The notes under the pieces are model-generated. The model was not told where the DNA came from, made no database searches, and saw nothing but the letters and a program-made list of their open reading frames with translations. This document shows, in pieces, positions 36,885 through 46,799 of a stretch of 64,000 nt of DNA (its first letter is position 1; every line of letters starts with the position of its first letter). Origin of the DNA: Psychrobacter sp. NZS113 (lineage in GTDB: Bacteria; Pseudomonadota; Gammaproteobacteria; Pseudomonadales; Moraxellaceae). Location of the stretch: assembly GCF_015864825.1 (NCBI RefSeq), contig NZ_JADYWL010000003.1, forward strand, positions 1 to 64,000, given 5' to 3'. A program made the position numbers and the translations under genes.

Positions 36885-38051
36885 TCAATCCGTTACCGTA
36901 CGAGTAGGTATCAGTTGTTCTTCATTCAGCTGTTTGTTGCTTAGCCGCTTAGAGTTTTTAGGGTTACGAAAACGCAATTCCTCAAAAGGTACAGGCGTCT
37001 CGCTATTGATACGCGCTTCCTCGATTAGATAATGATAAGGTGATTTGCCACACACAGGATCGGCGTTTTTTGCATCTCCAGTCAGCATAAACGCTTGGCA
37101 ACGACAGCCACCGTAATCGTGTTCTTTATCTGGGCAGCTTTGGCAGATGTCGGGCATCCAGTCATCACCGCGAAACTGATTAAAACTCGCAGACTCATAC
37201 CAAATATCTGACAGCTGGGTGTCTCGTACATTAGGAAACTGTATTGGCAGTTGTCTGGCAGCATGACAAGGTAGCGCTGTGCCATCAGGTGCTACTGTTA
37301 AGAAAATCTTGCCCCAACCATCCATGCAAGGTTTCGGACGTTCTTCGTAATAGTCAGGCACCACAAAAATAAGTTTGCATTTAATACCACGTTCTTCAAT
37401 TTGCTTGCGGTATTCATTGGTAATGCGTTCGGCTCGAACCACTTGCGCTTTGGTTGGTAGTAAACCCTCTATATTTTCAAACGCCCAGCCGTAAAACTGA
37501 CAAATAGCCAGCTCAACCGTGTCGGCTTCCAGCTCTAAGCACAGCTCGATAATCTGGTCAATCTGATCGATGTTTTGCCGATGAATCACAAAGTTGAGCA
37601 CCATTGGATAGTCGTATTGCTTGACCAGACGTGACATTTCGTATTTTTGCTCAAAGGCATGTTTTGAACCTGCTAAGGCATTGTTCACCGTTGGATCACT
37701 GGCTTGAAAGCTGATCTGGATATGCTGAAGGCCAGCTTCTTTTAAATGTGCAATCCTAGCTTCGTTCAATCCCATGCCTGAGGTGATTAAGTTGGTATAA
37801 AAACCTTGGTTATGTGCATAAGCGACCAACTCTTCTAAGTCCTGACGCACCAATGGCTCACCACCAGAAAACCCCAGTTGCACCGCACCCATTTGCCGTG
37901 CCTGATCAAACACATCAAACCATTCTTGGGTCGTCAGCTCCTGCTTATACTGAGCATAATCAATGGGGTTGGAGCAATAAGGGCATTGTAATGGGCAACG
38001 ATAGGTCAACTCAGCAAGTAGCCATAGCGGAAGCCCGACTGGTGTGGTCAT
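36885..38051 (-). CDS. pqqE: PqqA peptide cyclase (radical SAM)
   Basis: A 388-residue radical SAM/SPASM protein. The [4Fe-4S]-SAM motif is Cys19-x3-Cys23-x2-Cys26 (RCPLQCPYC). The SPASM region has cysteines in [33 protein letters not shown] and DPVCG. The enzyme joins the Glu and Tyr side chains of PqqA. It overlaps pqqD by 4 bases, matching the usual PqqD-PqqE coupling. Confidence 0.93.
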   Translation of the reverse strand: MTTPVGLPLWLLAELTYRCPLQCPYCSNPIDYAQYKQELTTQEWFDVFDQARQMGAVQLGFSGGEPLVRQDLEELVAYAHNQGFYTNLITSGMGLNEARIAHLKEAGLQHIQISFQASDPTVNNALAGSKHAFEQKYEMSRLVKQYDYPMVLNFVIHRQNIDQIDQIIELCLELEADTVELAICQFYGWAFENIEGLLPTKAQVVRAERITNEYRKQIEERGIKCKLIFVVPDYYEERPKPCMDGWGKIFLTVAPDGTALPCHAARQLPIQFPNVRDTQLSDIWYESASFNQFRGDDWMPDICQSCPDKEHDYGGCRCQAFMLTGDAKNADPVCGKSPYHYLIEEARINSETPVPFEELRFRNPKNSKRLSNKQLNEEQLIPTRTVTD

Positions 38052-38344
38052 ACTAAATCAATCCAATGTTCACGCTGGGCGACCAGCATATATTCAATGA
38101 TGTCTTGCTCGATTTCAGGCATATCACCAAACATGGCTTGCACCTTTTGGATAATATCAGCGATGGTTGCTTGACCATCAATATGTTGCCCAATGATGCT
38201 GGCACTCTCATTTAATTTGATCATGCCTTCAGGGTATAGTAAGACATACGCATTCTGAGCAGGCTCAAATTGAAAACGATAACCGTGACGCCACACCGGT
38301 ACGATGGATTGATCCAGCTCAGGTAAACTAGCAGGTATACTCAT
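38048..38344 (-). CDS. pqqD: PQQ biosynthesis chaperone
   Basis: A 98-residue protein of normal PqqD length. It presents PqqA to PqqE. Visible family features are [23 protein letters not shown] and [17 protein letters not shown]. It overlaps pqqC by 4 bases and pqqE by 4 bases, so the three are tightly coupled. Confidence 0.92.
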   Translation of the reverse strand: MSIPASLPELDQSIVPVWRHGYRFQFEPAQNAYVLLYPEGMIKLNESASIIGQHIDGQATIADIIQKVQAMFGDMPEIEQDIIEYMLVAQREHWIDLV

Positions 38345-39108
38345 TTGAACAATCCTTTATGCCAGACGTTATCAGAGGTGACGCTTTGGTAAGGGGCTTG
38401 GTCATGAACATAAGCTAAGCTTAAAGCATCCAAGATCGTCCATAAGATATCGAGTTTAAACTGTAGAATTTCTAACATTCGCTCTTGTTGCTCGGCCGTT
38501 TTGAATGAGTCGAGTGTGATGGTCAGACCATGCTCAACATCGCGGCGCGCTTGACTCAAGCGCGAGCGGAAATAGGTATAACCTTCTTCCTTAATCCAAG
38601 GATAATGCTTGGGCCAAGACTCTAAACGCGACTGATGAATCTGCGGGGCAAATAGCTCTGTAAGTGAGCTACTGGCAGCTTCTCTCCATGAGGTACGACG
38701 TGCGAAATTCACGTAAGCATCGACGGCAAAACGCACACCTGGTAGCACCAACTCTTCAGATATTACTTGCTCACGAGTCAGCCCAACCGCTTCTGCTAGG
38801 CCTAACCACGCCTCACGCCCGCCGCCATCAGGATATACTCCATCTTGATCAATCATGCGTTGAATCCACTCTTGACGTACGCGCTGATCGGGGCAATTTG
38901 CCATAATGGCCGCGTCTTTCAATGGAATATTGATCTGATAATAAAATCGGTTGGCGACCCACGCTTGGATTTGCTGTTGTGTCGCCTGCCCTTCATGCAT
39001 CATGACATGAAAAGGGTGATAAATATGATAATACTGACCTTTATCCATAATCGCTTGTTCAAACGCTTCTGGGCTAAGTGCTGTTTTTTCTTGTTGCATT
39101 GCATTCAC
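38341..39108 (-). CDS. pqqC: Pyrroloquinoline-quinone synthase
   Basis: A 255-residue cofactor-less oxidase that performs the final ring closure and eight-electron oxidation to PQQ. Family blocks are [59 protein letters not shown] and [18 protein letters not shown]. Length matches known PqqC. It follows pqqB by 33 bases. Confidence 0.94.
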   Translation of the reverse strand: MNAMQQEKTALSPEAFEQAIMDKGQYYHIYHPFHVMMHEGQATQQQIQAWVANRFYYQINIPLKDAAIMANCPDQRVRQEWIQRMIDQDGVYPDGGGREAWLGLAEAVGLTREQVISEELVLPGVRFAVDAYVNFARRTSWREAASSSLTELFAPQIHQSRLESWPKHYPWIKEEGYTYFRSRLSQARRDVEHGLTITLDSFKTAEQQERMLEILQFKLDILWTILDALSLAYVHDQAPYQSVTSDNVWHKGLFK

Positions 39109-39141
39109 CTTACGATTGCTGTCGTCGCCTTACCGTTTGTC

Positions 39142-40053
39142 TTAAAGCTCAATCTGCATACCATCAAACGCCACTTCAACACCATGTTGTTTTAATGTCG
39201 CAGCCTGTTCAGATTGTTCGTCCAATACTGGGTTGGTGTTATTGATATGGATCAACACCTTACGCGCGTTGTCTAACTGATCTAAATAATTCAGCGAGCC
39301 GTCTTCACCACTAATATGCAAATGTCCCATGTCTTGGCCAGTTTTGGTACCGACGCCGCATTCTTGCATCTCATTGTCAGTCCATAGGGTGCCGTCAATC
39401 ATCACGCAATCAGAGGTTTTCATGATCTGCATAACGTCATTGTCAATTTTGCCCAAACCTGGCGCATAAAAGAGTTGTTTTTGTGTTTTTAAATCTTTCA
39501 CAATCAGCGCAATATTATCGCCGTCATGTGGATCATTGCGATGCGGGGAATAAGGCGGTGCAGAGCTTCTAATAACTAAAGGCGTCAACTCTAAATTGCC
39601 AAAGCCTTCAATCTTAAAGGTCTTTTTTGGATCAATTTGATGATATTGCAGGCCACCATTCCAGTGCTTTAACATGTTAAAAAGAGGAAATCCTGTCGTG
39701 AGATCTTGATAGACCATGTCAGTACACCAAACAGGCATCGGGCAACCTTCGCGCAGGGTTAATAGCCCCGTCGTATGATCAAGCTGACTGTCCATCAACA
39801 CCACATTGGTGATGCCAGTATCTCTTAAGTTACGTGCTGGCTGTGCCGCCTTAAATTCAAATAACTGTTGGCGTATATCAGGAGACGCATTGAATAAAAT
39901 CCAATCTATGCCATTTTCTGATATGGCAATCGAAGATTGGGTACGAGTCTTTGCTTGAATCGTGCCTTGACGAACACCATGACAATTATGGCAATTGCAA
40001 TTCCACTGCGGAAAGCCGCCGCCCGCTGCTGAGCCTAAAACGTGAATATACAT
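39142..40053 (-). CDS. pqqB: PQQ biosynthesis protein PqqB (metallo-beta-lactamase fold)
   Basis: A 303-residue protein. N-terminal [18 protein letters not shown] is the diagnostic PqqB zinc-cysteine segment. Further blocks are [17 protein letters not shown] and [13 protein letters not shown]. PqqB is thought to hydroxylate the crosslinked tyrosine product. A hairpin separates it from pqqA. Confidence 0.94.
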   Translation of the reverse strand: MYIHVLGSAAGGGFPQWNCNCHNCHGVRQGTIQAKTRTQSSIAISENGIDWILFNASPDIRQQLFEFKAAQPARNLRDTGITNVVLMDSQLDHTTGLLTLREGCPMPVWCTDMVYQDLTTGFPLFNMLKHWNGGLQYHQIDPKKTFKIEGFGNLELTPLVIRSSAPPYSPHRNDPHDGDNIALIVKDLKTQKQLFYAPGLGKIDNDVMQIMKTSDCVMIDGTLWTDNEMQECGVGTKTGQDMGHLHISGEDGSLNYLDQLDNARKVLIHINNTNPVLDEQSEQAATLKQHGVEVAFDGMQIEL

Positions 40054-40083
40054 AGATCAATATTTCCAAATTGCTAAAAAAGT

Positions 40084-40109
40084 AAAAGCCCTAGTCATCT
40101 AGGGCTTTT
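40084..40109 (-). terminator. Hairpin between pqqA and pqqB (partial terminator)
   Basis: A perfect 11-bp stem (AAAAGCCCTAG with its complement) and a 4-base loop, with a run of four T residues in the minus-strand right arm. It lies 24 bases after pqqA. It probably lets most transcripts end after pqqA, giving far more precursor peptide than enzyme mRNA. Confidence 0.7.
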
Positions 40110-40132
40110 AATGTATGCAGGTTTATTAGTTT

Positions 40133-40207
40133 TTAGCGTGCTTCAAAATACATGGTGATTTCGAAACCGATACGGATGTCTTGAAAAGCTGGTTTAGTCC
40201 ACTGCAT
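40133..40207 (-). CDS. pqqA: PQQ precursor peptide PqqA
   Basis: A 24-residue peptide starting [12 protein letters not shown]. It contains [10 protein letters not shown], with Glu16 and Tyr20 in the invariant E-x3-Y arrangement that becomes PQQ. It is the first gene of the operon. Its ATG is preceded by CGGAG about 7 bases upstream. Confidence 0.95.
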   Translation of the reverse strand: MQWTKPAFQDIRIGFEITMYFEAR

Positions 40208-40280
40208 GAGGTTACTCCGACAGGATCTCACTACTTAGTAAGTAAGATTAAGAAAGGGAATTCTTAATGGTATTATAATC

Positions 40281-40372
40281 TGCCCCCTGCTGTCAAATCT
40301 GTAAAAACTGGCTTGGGATATTTGAGTCACGCAGTCTAACGGTAATAATCAGGCCATAATTATCTTGACATA
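40281..40372 (-). pseudogene. Relic of IS3-family orfB 3' end
   Basis: On the minus strand the end reads LWPDYYR-stop-TA-stop, the same C-terminus as the orfB remnants at 34200 and 18089. It is followed by a terminal-repeat-like TTTGACAGCAGGGGGCA. It lies 74 bases upstream of pqqA. I recognise nothing else in the remaining gap to 40757. Confidence 0.5.
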
Positions 40373-40757
40373 TACCACAGTCAATAAAGCACATACTATA
40401 CACAATATCTGCTATGCAAACGGCAAGCTAGATTTTTAGCCTATTAAAATAGGAACTATCAGAATTTAACCGCTTGATGGCAGTACGTGATGATGCAGAA
40501 ATATGTCAGTATAGTCGCGACTTCATGTAACTGTGTCAGAAACAATTCAACAACTAAAAAACCCTGCTGAACCGTTACTCTCAGCTTACCCCACCTTTAC
40601 CGAACTTATGCACAAATGATAAAATAGAGTCTAGAACGTCATCCAACGTTCTGTTTTTTATTTATGCATGTATTGCTGGACGCCTAGACGTTTAATGGCT
40701 ACTGGGTGTCGACCACTGCATGTCAATTTGACTTTCTGTAAACAGGTGATACCGCTC

Positions 40758-43322
40758 ATGGAAAAACTCGTAGCGATCATTATGGCAATTTTCGCCGCCC
40801 CTCTACTTATCGGTGGCGCTTATTTGCTCTCTTTAGGCGGTAGTCCTTACTATCTCTTTGCTGGCGTTATCATGCTAACGACAGCATTTTTATTGTTCAA
40901 AAAACATTGGAGTGCTTACGGGCTATATGCTCTCTTTATAGTCGTGACCATTGTCTGGGCACTTTGGGAATCTGGCTTTTACTGGTGGGCACTAGCACCT
41001 CGAGTTGGTTTCCCGCTCATATTTGGTTTGCTCATGCTATTGCCATGGGTATCGAATAAGATGCGTGGGCATAAGACTCCCGTATCGACGAGCACTACTA
41101 GCACTTCAACAAACACGACCACAGAGACGAACAAGAAAAGCCCACTTTATTATTGGGGACTACTTGCTAGTGTCGGCGTAGGCGCGTTGCTCTCTTTTGG
41201 TAGTTTGGCAAACAACGCCACTGATAAATTGGGCGAGCTTGATTTGAGCGCCGCAGATGATGGCGAGCAAAACGCAACATCAACCGATACTGCTGCAAAT
41301 CTTGGTGATCCTCTATCAAACGGCCAGAAAACGCCAGATGGTGAATGGAGCGCGTATGGTCGTACTGACTATGGGCAACGCTACTCGCCTCTAACTCAGA
41401 TCAACACTGATAATGTCAAAGATTTAGAGCTGGCTTGGCAAATCCAAACAGGTGATGTCAAAGGTCCTGACGATGTCGGCGAGACCACTTATCAAGCAAC
41501 GCCGTTAAAAATTGGCAATGCGCTGTACCTATGTACGCCTCACAATTGGGTAATGGCACTAGATGCTGACTCTGGTGAGTCACTATGGACGTTTGATCCA
41601 AAAGTAGAGAAAAACCTACAACGCCAGCATCAAACTTGCCGTGGTGTGTCTTATTATGCTGGTCAATCGGGCTCTGATACGACGCCTGTCCTTGCTAATG
41701 ACGAAACAAGCAATAACAGCGCCATTACTAATGAAGCGGCGGCCACCAGCAATGTGATGGTTGAAAAAATCACTGGTAATACTTTTGAAAACGCCTCTAA
41801 ACAATGCGATGCCAAGATATTTATTCCAACCTCTGATGCTAAATTATATGCACTTGATCCAAACACTGGACAACGCTGCCAAGATTTTGGTGATGATGGT
41901 GCACTAGATTTGATGCATAACATGCCATTTAATCAAGCAGGGTATTATTATTCGACGTCACCACCAGTAATCGCCGGTGATACCATCATCGTAGCTGGTG
42001 CTGTCAACGATAACTATGATGTCAACTCACCTTCTGGTGTGATCCGTGCTTATAATGTCAATACTGGTGAGCTGCTTTGGAACTGGGACTCAGGCGATCC
42101 TGAAAACACAGCGCCTTTCGATGTCAATGACCCAACCCAAACTTATAAGACCAGCTCACCAAACTCATGGTCAATCGCCACTGCCGATGAAGAGCTTGGA
42201 TTGGCATACTTCCCAATGGGCAATCGTACGCCTGATCAGCTCGGCAGTTATCGAAATGCCGCTGAAGAAAAATATGCAACATCTGTGGTCGCGTTAGATC
42301 TCAAAACAGGTGAAGTACGCTGGGTTCAGCAGTTTGTCCATCATGATCTTTGGGATATGGACACCCCTGCTCAGCCAACACTGCTTGACTTAGATACCGC
42401 TGATGGTGTCCAGCCTGCGTTGGTCGTACCGACCAAACAAGGTGACGTCTATGTCTTGAACCGTGCAACTGGCGAGCCAATTGTACCGATTAAAGAACGT
42501 GATGCGCCGCAAGGGTATCTAGTAGCAGGAGAGCATGCAGCACCGACTCAGCCTTACTCTGGCTTGAGCTTTGAGCCTGAACCATTGACTGAAAAGGACA
42601 TGTGGGGTGCCAGTCTCATTGATCAAATGATGTGCCGTATTGAGTTCAATCAGCTCAATTATGATGGTCGCTATACACCACCATCAACCAATGGTAGTTT
42701 GATCTATCCTGGTAACTTCGGCACCTTTAACTGGGGCGGCATCGCGGTCGATCCTGAGAATGGTGTGATGTTTGGTATGCCGACATACTTGGCATTTACC
42801 TCAAAACTCATTCCTAGAGACACATTGGGTGATGCAGAAACCAACAAAGGTGAGCAAGGGGTCAATGGGAACGAAGGCGCAGATTATGCGGTTGAGCTTG
42901 GGCCTTTCTTATCGCCGCTAGGTGTTCCTTGTCAGCAGCCACCATGGGGCACGATAGCAGGTGCAAATCTGGCCACAGGTGATATCGCCTATCAGCGTAA
43001 AAACGGTACCGTACAAGACTTGTCTCCTATTCCTATCAAACTGGAATTGGGTGTCCCTGGTATCGGTGGTCCTATCATTACTAAGGGCGGCGTAGCCTTC
43101 TTATCAGCAGCGACGGAAAACAACTTCCGAGCTTATGATCTGAAAAATGGTGATGTGCTATGGAATGTTCGTATTCCAGCAGGCGGTCAAGCCACACCAA
43201 TGACTTATTTGAACTCGAAAGGTGAGCAAATGGTACTATTGGTTGCTGGTGGACATGGTTCAGTTGGTACAACCATTGGTGATTATGTCTTGGCTTATAA
43301 ACTTGGTGACAAATCAAAGTAA
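40758..43322 (+). CDS. Membrane-bound PQQ-dependent dehydrogenase, glucose/quinate/shikimate family
   Basis: An 854-residue quinoprotein. The first ~130 residues hold about five membrane helices ending WALAPRVGFPLIFGLLMLLPW. An eight-bladed propeller then begins at DGEWSAYGRTDYGQRYSPLT. Typical blocks are GNALYLCTPHNWVMALDADS, RGVSYYA, HHDLWDMDTPAQPTLLDL and GGPIITKGGVAFLSAA. It oxidises its substrate on the periplasmic side and passes electrons to ubiquinone. A Ser/Thr/Asn-rich stretch around residues 305-345 looks like an insertion. Glucose or quinate cannot be told apart safely. The ATG at 40758 has AGGTGA 8 bases upstream; a 30-codon upstream extension is not family-like. Divergent from pqqA, its cofactor source. 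Confidence 0.87.
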   Translation: MEKLVAIIMAIFAAPLLIGGAYLLSLGGSPYYLFAGVIMLTTAFLLFKKHWSAYGLYALFIVVTIVWALWESGFYWWALAPRVGFPLIFGLLMLLPWVSNKMRGHKTPVSTSTTSTSTNTTTETNKKSPLYYWGLLASVGVGALLSFGSLANNATDKLGELDLSAADDGEQNATSTDTAANLGDPLSNGQKTPDGEWSAYGRTDYGQRYSPLTQINTDNVKDLELAWQIQTGDVKGPDDVGETTYQATPLKIGNALYLCTPHNWVMALDADSGESLWTFDPKVEKNLQRQHQTCRGVSYYAGQSGSDTTPVLANDETSNNSAITNEAAATSNVMVEKITGNTFENASKQCDAKIFIPTSDAKLYALDPNTGQRCQDFGDDGALDLMHNMPFNQAGYYYSTSPPVIAGDTIIVAGAVNDNYDVNSPSGVIRAYNVNTGELLWNWDSGDPENTAPFDVNDPTQTYKTSSPNSWSIATADEELGLAYFPMGNRTPDQLGSYRNAAEEKYATSVVALDLKTGEVRWVQQFVHHDLWDMDTPAQPTLLDLDTADGVQPALVVPTKQGDVYVLNRATGEPIVPIKERDAPQGYLVAGEHAAPTQPYSGLSFEPEPLTEKDMWGASLIDQMMCRIEFNQLNYDGRYTPPSTNGSLIYPGNFGTFNWGGIAVDPENGVMFGMPTYLAFTSKLIPRDTLGDAETNKGEQGVNGNEGADYAVELGPFLSPLGVPCQQPPWGTIAGANLATGDIAYQRKNGTVQDLSPIPIKLELGVPGIGGPIITKGGVAFLSAATENNFRAYDLKNGDVLWNVRIPAGGQATPMTYLNSKGEQMVLLVAGGHGSVGTTIGDYVLAYKLGDKSK

Positions 43323-43346
43323 AGCCAAGTAACGTCATAGCTTAAC

Positions 43347-43384
43347 AATAAAGCGGCAATGATTCGATTCATTGCCGCTTTATT
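43347..43384. terminator. Terminator after the quinoprotein gene
   Basis: A perfect 16-bp stem (AATAAAGCGGCAATGA with its complement) and a 6-base loop, 25 bases after the stop at 43322. The stem contains A and T tracts, so it could act in both directions. Confidence 0.8.
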
Positions 43385-43445
43385 ACTATGAAATGCCTTT
43401 AAATCATAGCTTTTATCAGTATTAAAGTAATCCGCTTATGCTATC

Positions 43446-43629
43446 AAACCCCTTCAACTTGACTGTCATGGACTCCACTGCCAATGACTGTAAAATCGAG
43501 GTGATATACATCGGCATCGGCTAGGTGTATCTTTTTAGTTGTACCCGCTAAAGCTTTGTCCAACTGCTCTGCCTTTACCAAGTCTAGTGTACGCCACGGT
43601 GTACTGTTTGAGCGGTTCAAGATTATTTG
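43446..43629 (-). pseudogene. Short C-terminal gene fragment of unknown type
   Basis: On the minus strand an open frame reads ILNRSNSTPWRTLDLVKAEQ and LADADVYHLDFTVIGSGVHD, then a stop. It has protein-like composition but no credible start, and upstream of it the frame closes within a few codons. It could be the tail of a degraded gene or a very small protein starting at a TTG. No family recognised. Confidence 0.3.
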
Positions 43630-43659
43630 AGTAATATATTATCTAGACCAGAATAGTTA

Positions 43660-44157
43660 CTATATTAAGTTATAATTATAAATCCTAACTTCTTCTATGA
43701 TGGAGTCGGGATCTTCTTCAAGCTCTAAGCCCCCAGCTACGAAATATATCCCTTCAATGAACTGTCCTGCACCATCCGCTAAATAATGCACATCTTCCGT
43801 ATCATCCAAAACTAGAGGGTGCTTTATATCACCGATACGGCTACCAATTTTGATACCACCCTCAAATATTTCGCCTTGATAACCAGTACCAGCAATAATA
43901 ATGCATAAAGTTCTTTGCTTATTAAATACAAATTCCAGCTTAGGATCCGAAAAATATATTCTATATCCATTTTTATTCTGTATCTCGTACAGTAATACAC
44001 CTGTATTTTCTAAAGCTAAATAAACAGTCCAAGGAACTTTATTTCCATCTACACTCTGATCGACATAAGGCAAAAAGCTTTCCAGTTTTTCACCTAGTGT
44101 GAACCCTGCTAAGGATTTGCCAATCTCTGCTTTAGCATGTATATCCAAATGAGCCAT
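43660..44157 (-). CDS. Hypothetical protein (possible immunity-type)
   Basis: A 165-residue acidic protein. N-terminal AEIGKSLAGFTLGEKLESFL and central GYQGEIFEGGIKIGSRIGDI give two glycine-rich G-x-x-LG/I-type segments, suggesting a duplicated small beta domain. I have seen this style in uncharacterised, possibly toxin-immunity, proteins, but no function can be claimed. The ATG at 44157 or one at 44196 is possible; neither has a strong ribosome site. No toxin gene is adjacent. Confidence 0.6.
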   Translation of the reverse strand: MAHLDIHAKAEIGKSLAGFTLGEKLESFLPYVDQSVDGNKVPWTVYLALENTGVLLYEIQNKNGYRIYFSDPKLEFVFNKQRTLCIIIAGTGYQGEIFEGGIKIGSRIGDIKHPLVLDDTEDVHYLADGAGQFIEGIYFVAGGLELEEDPDSIIEEVRIYNYNLI

Positions 44158-44526
44158 TTCTTTAATTAACCTTATATTGACTAATAAGCTTTGCAAGCCT
44201 GAAAATAGTATTAAATCGTGATTGGTGCGATATATAGGAGTCGAACTGTTGACCGTATAACCAGAGATAAGAGCCGACCAATCCAGCGTTCAATCTGCCT
44301 ATCGTTTAGCCCAAACTCAAATAACCTATAGTCGTATTAAAAATACCTAAATCATAAAATCCAAACCAACTCTATTAACAATAAATGCTCGGTGACACCA
44401 GCTGAACAGCGCTATAATAAAAAATCAGTGCACCCAAGGAAGGTGAGCGCAATGTGTGGCTCTCATTCAATCGGCAACTAAGATGTAGACGTATCACCAC
44501 ACAAACGTTTGATAAGAGAATAGGAT

Positions 44527-45411
44527 ATGTTAATGCTTCGATTAAAATGCGGATACATAACACTCAAAAGTGCTTTGAGCGGATTACTATTGCCAGCACT
44601 AATAATGATTACGATGCCTAACACTCAAGCAGCTACGCCTATAAAAACGCCTTCTATCAGTAAAGCTATTATTACAAAACCTATCAAACCAATTACGGAC
44701 GTCATCACTTATGCCGAGCGTGATTGGCGCTCAGATGATGGAAAGTTTTTATTAACGATATATTCCGGGGTGTGGAATCCGCATGGCACTTTATTCTATC
44801 TAAACAAGGATGACGGTGTTTCAGTCGAAGGGTTTCAAAAAGGATTAAATATTACCTTAAAATCATATGATCCAGAGGTGGGTTTAGAAGCGCCACCAGA
44901 ATATGCTATCGATGGCACTCTAAATTTACGCAGCAATACTTTGGTCGGAACCGTCACCCACTATCCTGAGGGCAAAGCGACAATCAAAAAAACCACCTTT
45001 ACGCCAGCGATTCCTATTAAAACCTATCCACAGTTTTCTTTTAAATATTATGGCGTTGACAATGACCTTTGGTATCGCTCTACTATTACCCGAGTAGATG
45101 TCATTGATAAAGACACTAAAAAACTGGTGCAGCAGCTATCGGGGTTTGAGGCATCTGCGTACAGTACCAGATACGTAGACATGAACTACGACGGCTATTT
45201 CGATCTGGTATTGAACGCCGCAGAAGGTGACCACAGTGAGAAATATATTTACTGGCTTTATGATCCACACAGCAAAAAGTTCGTGCGTAATAAAACGTTA
45301 GAGGCAGTTTTAGGCTATGCAACACGTTATCCGCACAAGCAACTGGCACGCTTTGACGACGACACCTTACAACGTGTAGAGGGTAAATGGAAAAGAGTGC
45401 CTTGCTGCTAG
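44527..45411 (+). CDS. Exported hypothetical protein with FG-GAP/calcium-loop-like segment
   Basis: A 294-residue protein with a hydrophobic N-terminus and a likely signal cleavage after TQA (near residue 35). The mature part includes ITYAERDWRSDDGKFLLTIY and, near residue 220, RYVDMNYDGYFDLVLNAAEG. The latter is a D-x-N-x-D-G-x-x-D-L loop typical of FG-GAP/VCBS-like repeats and of XAC2610-type periplasmic proteins. It stands alone. No enzymatic motif seen. Confidence 0.7.
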   Translation: MLMLRLKCGYITLKSALSGLLLPALIMITMPNTQAATPIKTPSISKAIITKPIKPITDVITYAERDWRSDDGKFLLTIYSGVWNPHGTLFYLNKDDGVSVEGFQKGLNITLKSYDPEVGLEAPPEYAIDGTLNLRSNTLVGTVTHYPEGKATIKKTTFTPAIPIKTYPQFSFKYYGVDNDLWYRSTITRVDVIDKDTKKLVQQLSGFEASAYSTRYVDMNYDGYFDLVLNAAEGDHSEKYIYWLYDPHSKKFVRNKTLEAVLGYATRYPHKQLARFDDDTLQRVEGKWKRVPCC

Positions 45412-45544
45412 GGCATGTCCTCAATTCAAGCGAACATTATCTTAGAGTTCTTTGACTCTATACACGACTAAAGGTGCCTGTTAAATTTTTAATTGCCTAC
45501 AGTAAACATACCCAATGATGTAAACCTGTCTAACAAAACAGTTG

Positions 45545-46339
45545 TTACTGATTGCAGCGCGTTTGCACCCCACTCCCACAAGCTTTATTGAGCCATATAT
45601 CGGCTTGAGATTTATCCTGCTGTACCCCTCTGCCATAGTTGTACATCATACCGATGACATATGCTGCCATGGCATCACCTTGCTCAGCCGCTTTCAGATA
45701 CCAGTTGAACGCTTGCTTATAATCTTGATCTACACCATAGCCATTCTCGAACATCCATGCCAGATTATATTCGGCTTCAGTTAATCCTTGAGCTGCTGAC
45801 TTCTGATACCACATGACTGCTTTGGCATAGTCCTTAGTCATGCCACTGCCGTTCTCATACATGACCGCAAGATTATTTTGAGCATCAGCATGTCCTTGCT
45901 TAGCTGCTTTTTGATACCAATTAAATGCTTGGTTATCGCTTTGAGCAACCCCTTCGCCATGACTGTACATGACGCCAAGGCTATACTGTGCTTCATCATA
46001 GCCTTGCTCAGCTGACTTCTGCCACCACTCCCTAGCCTTGGTATAATCTTGTTTAACATCTTTACCAAAATAGTGCATAGCGCCCAGAACATATTGAGCC
46101 TTTGCTTGTCCCTGATTGGCCGCTTTGGTGAGCCATTCGACCACTCTATTAGAGTCCTGCTCCACACCATTGCCTTCGTGATAGAGAACACCAAGCTCAA
46201 ATTGAGCATCCGCATTACCTTGCTCCGCCATAGCTTGAGTCGTTGCAAGGTCTGCATTAGCAGCTGATAACGTTAAACCAAATGACAAGCTCAGAATTAA
46301 CACGTTATAAATAACAGAAGTTTTAAATTTAGACCTCAT
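45545..46339 (-). CDS. Exported Sel1-repeat (TPR-like) protein
   Basis: A 264-residue protein. The signal peptide (SVIYNVLILSLSFGLTLSAA) is likely cut after ANA. The rest is about six Sel1 repeats of 36 residues, for example AQFELGVLYHEGNGVEQDSN, AQYSLGVMYSHGEGVAQSDN and AEYNLAWMFENGYGVDQDYK. It ends GSGVQTRCNQ with two cysteines that may form a disulfide. Sel1 proteins are protein-interaction scaffolds; the partner is unknown. GGGAGAG precedes the ATG at 46339, making the longer upstream frame unlikely. Confidence 0.85.
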   Translation of the reverse strand: MRSKFKTSVIYNVLILSLSFGLTLSAANADLATTQAMAEQGNADAQFELGVLYHEGNGVEQDSNRVVEWLTKAANQGQAKAQYVLGAMHYFGKDVKQDYTKAREWWQKSAEQGYDEAQYSLGVMYSHGEGVAQSDNQAFNWYQKAAKQGHADAQNNLAVMYENGSGMTKDYAKAVMWYQKSAAQGLTEAEYNLAWMFENGYGVDQDYKQAFNWYLKAAEQGDAMAAYVIGMMYNYGRGVQQDKSQADIWLNKACGSGVQTRCNQ

Positions 46340-46452
46340 TACTACTCTCCCTACGAAAAGCAAATATCTCATTAAATAGCATAGACAATTCGCAGACATT
46401 TCGTACTTTTTTTGACTATGCAGGATTTTATTTATAAGCTAGGCTAGTGCAA

Positions 46453-46723
46453 TTAGGGTCTGTTGAACATTCAAATGTGGTGCTGGCAGTCACTATTTTT
46501 TAGGCAATATGCAGTGAAATTTTTGACGCCTAGTCATTCTAGGTTAAATAATTTCGCCATATATTGGCAGAAAATAGTACTGCCCTGAAAGGCTGATGCT
46601 AAAATCACCCCAAACGTTGTTGCAATCCTAGTTAAGGTCTCGACATTATCGTCAGCTTGCGCCTAGTTTGGTGCAATTTTAGCAATCAGCAGCCCTAATA
46701 TTTGAATGTTCAACAGACCCTAA
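46453..46723. repeat. MITE-like element with perfect terminal inverted repeats
   Basis: A 271-base non-coding segment whose first 24 bases (TTAGGGTCTGTTGAACATTC and on) are the exact reverse complement of its last 24. TA steps at both borders fit a TA target duplication, as made by Tc1/IS630-type transposases. No transposase is present. It fills the gap between the Sel1 and DUF1244 genes. Confidence 0.75.
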
Positions 46724-46748
46724 CAGCAACATCGACTTCTTGATTATA

Positions 46749-46781
46749 TAATCAATCCTCTATAAAACAGTAACAGCATTA
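46749..46781 (+). repeat. 33-base dispersed repeat, copy 1
   Basis: Begins TAATCAATCCTCTATAAAAC. Shares 28 of 33 positions (counted by eye) with 53406-53438. Lies 19 bases upstream of the DUF1244 start, so it overlaps its promoter region. Confidence 0.5.
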
Positions 46782-46799
46782 ATAATTAGGAAAAATATT

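Noticed and set aside
40441..40620. Protein-like plus-strand stretch (LMAVRDDAEICQYSRDF) before the quinoprotein gene
   Set aside because: Interrupted by a stop soon after, no family recognised, too short to call a gene fragment.
46453..46723. Possible CRISPR or rRNA-type structure in this repeat
   Set aside because: Only one pair of terminal inverted repeats, no direct-repeat/spacer array; MITE explains it.
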